DNA of 64,000 bases from Methanobacterium_B sp963703015 (lineage in GTDB: Archaea > Methanobacteriota > Methanobacteria > Methanobacteriales > Methanobacteriaceae). Shown here in pieces: positions 63,772-64,000 of the stretch. Each line of letters opens with the position of its first letter. Within the stretch, counting starts at the first letter, position 1. A model generated the notes under the pieces. The model ran no database searches. It was not told the origin of the DNA and saw nothing but the letters and a program-made list of their open reading frames with translations. Where the stretch lies: the NCBI GenBank assembly GCA_963703015.1, contig OY969779.1, positions 1,364,001-1,428,000 of the forward strand. Direction: 5' to 3'. The translations under genes and the position numbers were made by a program.

Positions 63772-64000
63772 TTATTTAACAACAAAGGAGCAGTAGTCAT
63801 CTCCCTTTGCAAAACATTTTATCTCTTCAACATCTACCTTGCGACCGAAATGTGCAGAAAATATGGCTTCAAGAATTCCAGAATCAAATGCACATGCTGA
63901 TCTTCCTATCTTAGGTAAATCTTCACATTCAAAGCAGTCATAAGCCTTTAATGTTAATGGTTCAAGATTTTCTGTCTTAATTTTTCCTAGTTTATTTTCC
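63772..64000 (-). CDS. V4R (4-vinyl reductase) domain protein, partial
   Basis: On the minus strand the last 229 bases encode an open frame running to the window edge and ending at the stop at 63772-63774. The sequence shows the V4R pattern: CFECEDLPKIGRSACAFDSG, then EAIFSAHFGRKVDVEEIKC and AKGDDYCSFVV at the C-terminus, with the conserved cysteines. V4R domains are small sensor/ligand-binding domains. The N-terminal part is beyond the window, so the full domain order is not known. Confidence 0.8.
   Translation of the reverse strand, partial: ENKLGKIKTENLEPLTLKAYDCFECEDLPKIGRSACAFDSGILEAIFSAHFGRKVDVEEIKCFAKGDDYCSFVVK

Overview
The window is chromosomal DNA of a hydrogenotrophic methanogen of the order Methanobacteriales, most likely Methanobacterium or a close relative. 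The evidence is the F420-dependent methylene-H4MPT dehydrogenase (mtd), Ni-sirohydrochlorin a,c-diamide synthase for coenzyme F430 (cfbB), methanogenesis marker 12, an aconitase-X-type phosphomevalonate dehydratase subunit of the archaeal mevalonate route, a Kae1-Bud32 fusion, PolD small subunit, Orc1/Cdc6 and Hef. Base composition is AT-rich, intergenic regions are very AT-rich, and most genes carry GGAGG or GGTGAT ribosome binding sites. No insertion sequence, prophage or CRISPR array was found. The species cannot be settled from the sequence alone.

Layout. 1-5.3 kb: flavodoxin-like fragment, HD-domain protein, mtd, and an operon of cfbB with an uncharacterised GT-B-like gene. 5.4-7.9 kb: radical SAM/HhH protein, then a ParA ATPase with a small partner carrying a ParB-type N-terminal motif, flanked on both sides by palindromic TTATAACTTATAA clusters. 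8-20 kb: thrS, ilvD, signal peptidase, argS, argF, purD and the ilvBNC operon. 20-33 kb: methanogenesis marker 12, surE, two tRNA-Val genes, ilvE, a third TTATAACTTATAA cluster, uppP, cobT-like, and a run of Kae1-Bud32, XTP pyrophosphatase, rpS15, RecJ-like and PMDh large subunit. 33-45 kb: a replication neighbourhood with Hef, TrmI, PyrB, Cdc6, a 1.35-kb non-coding replication origin with ORB repeats, cobamide genes cbiB and cbiG, and the PolD small subunit. 45-64 kb: cobJ, dapF-lysA, argD, cyclophilin, a chagasin-like inhibitor, a base-excision-repair group (ogg, aag, tag), agmatinase, a proteasome-fold Ntn-hydrolase, hisF, tRNA-Arg, a DODA-type dioxygenase, a CDGSH protein, an XPD-like helicase, cbiL and a partial V4R protein.

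How it fits together. The core is metabolic housekeeping: branched-chain amino acids (ilvBNC, ilvD, ilvE), arginine and lysine synthesis, purine and pyrimidine synthesis, cobamide synthesis (cbiB, cbiG, cobJ, cbiL, cobT-like) and F430/H4MPT enzymes of methanogenesis. The origin at about 39.2-40.6 kb is supported by four direct ORB copies at a 52-53 bp pitch next to cdc6, an AT-rich core, and three inverted copies on the far side. The most interesting uncharacterised system is the ParA pair with its palindromic sites, one of them 17 kb away, all within about 35 kb of the origin. This looks like a chromosome-segregation module in which a non-ParB protein carries the ParB-type ParA-activating peptide.
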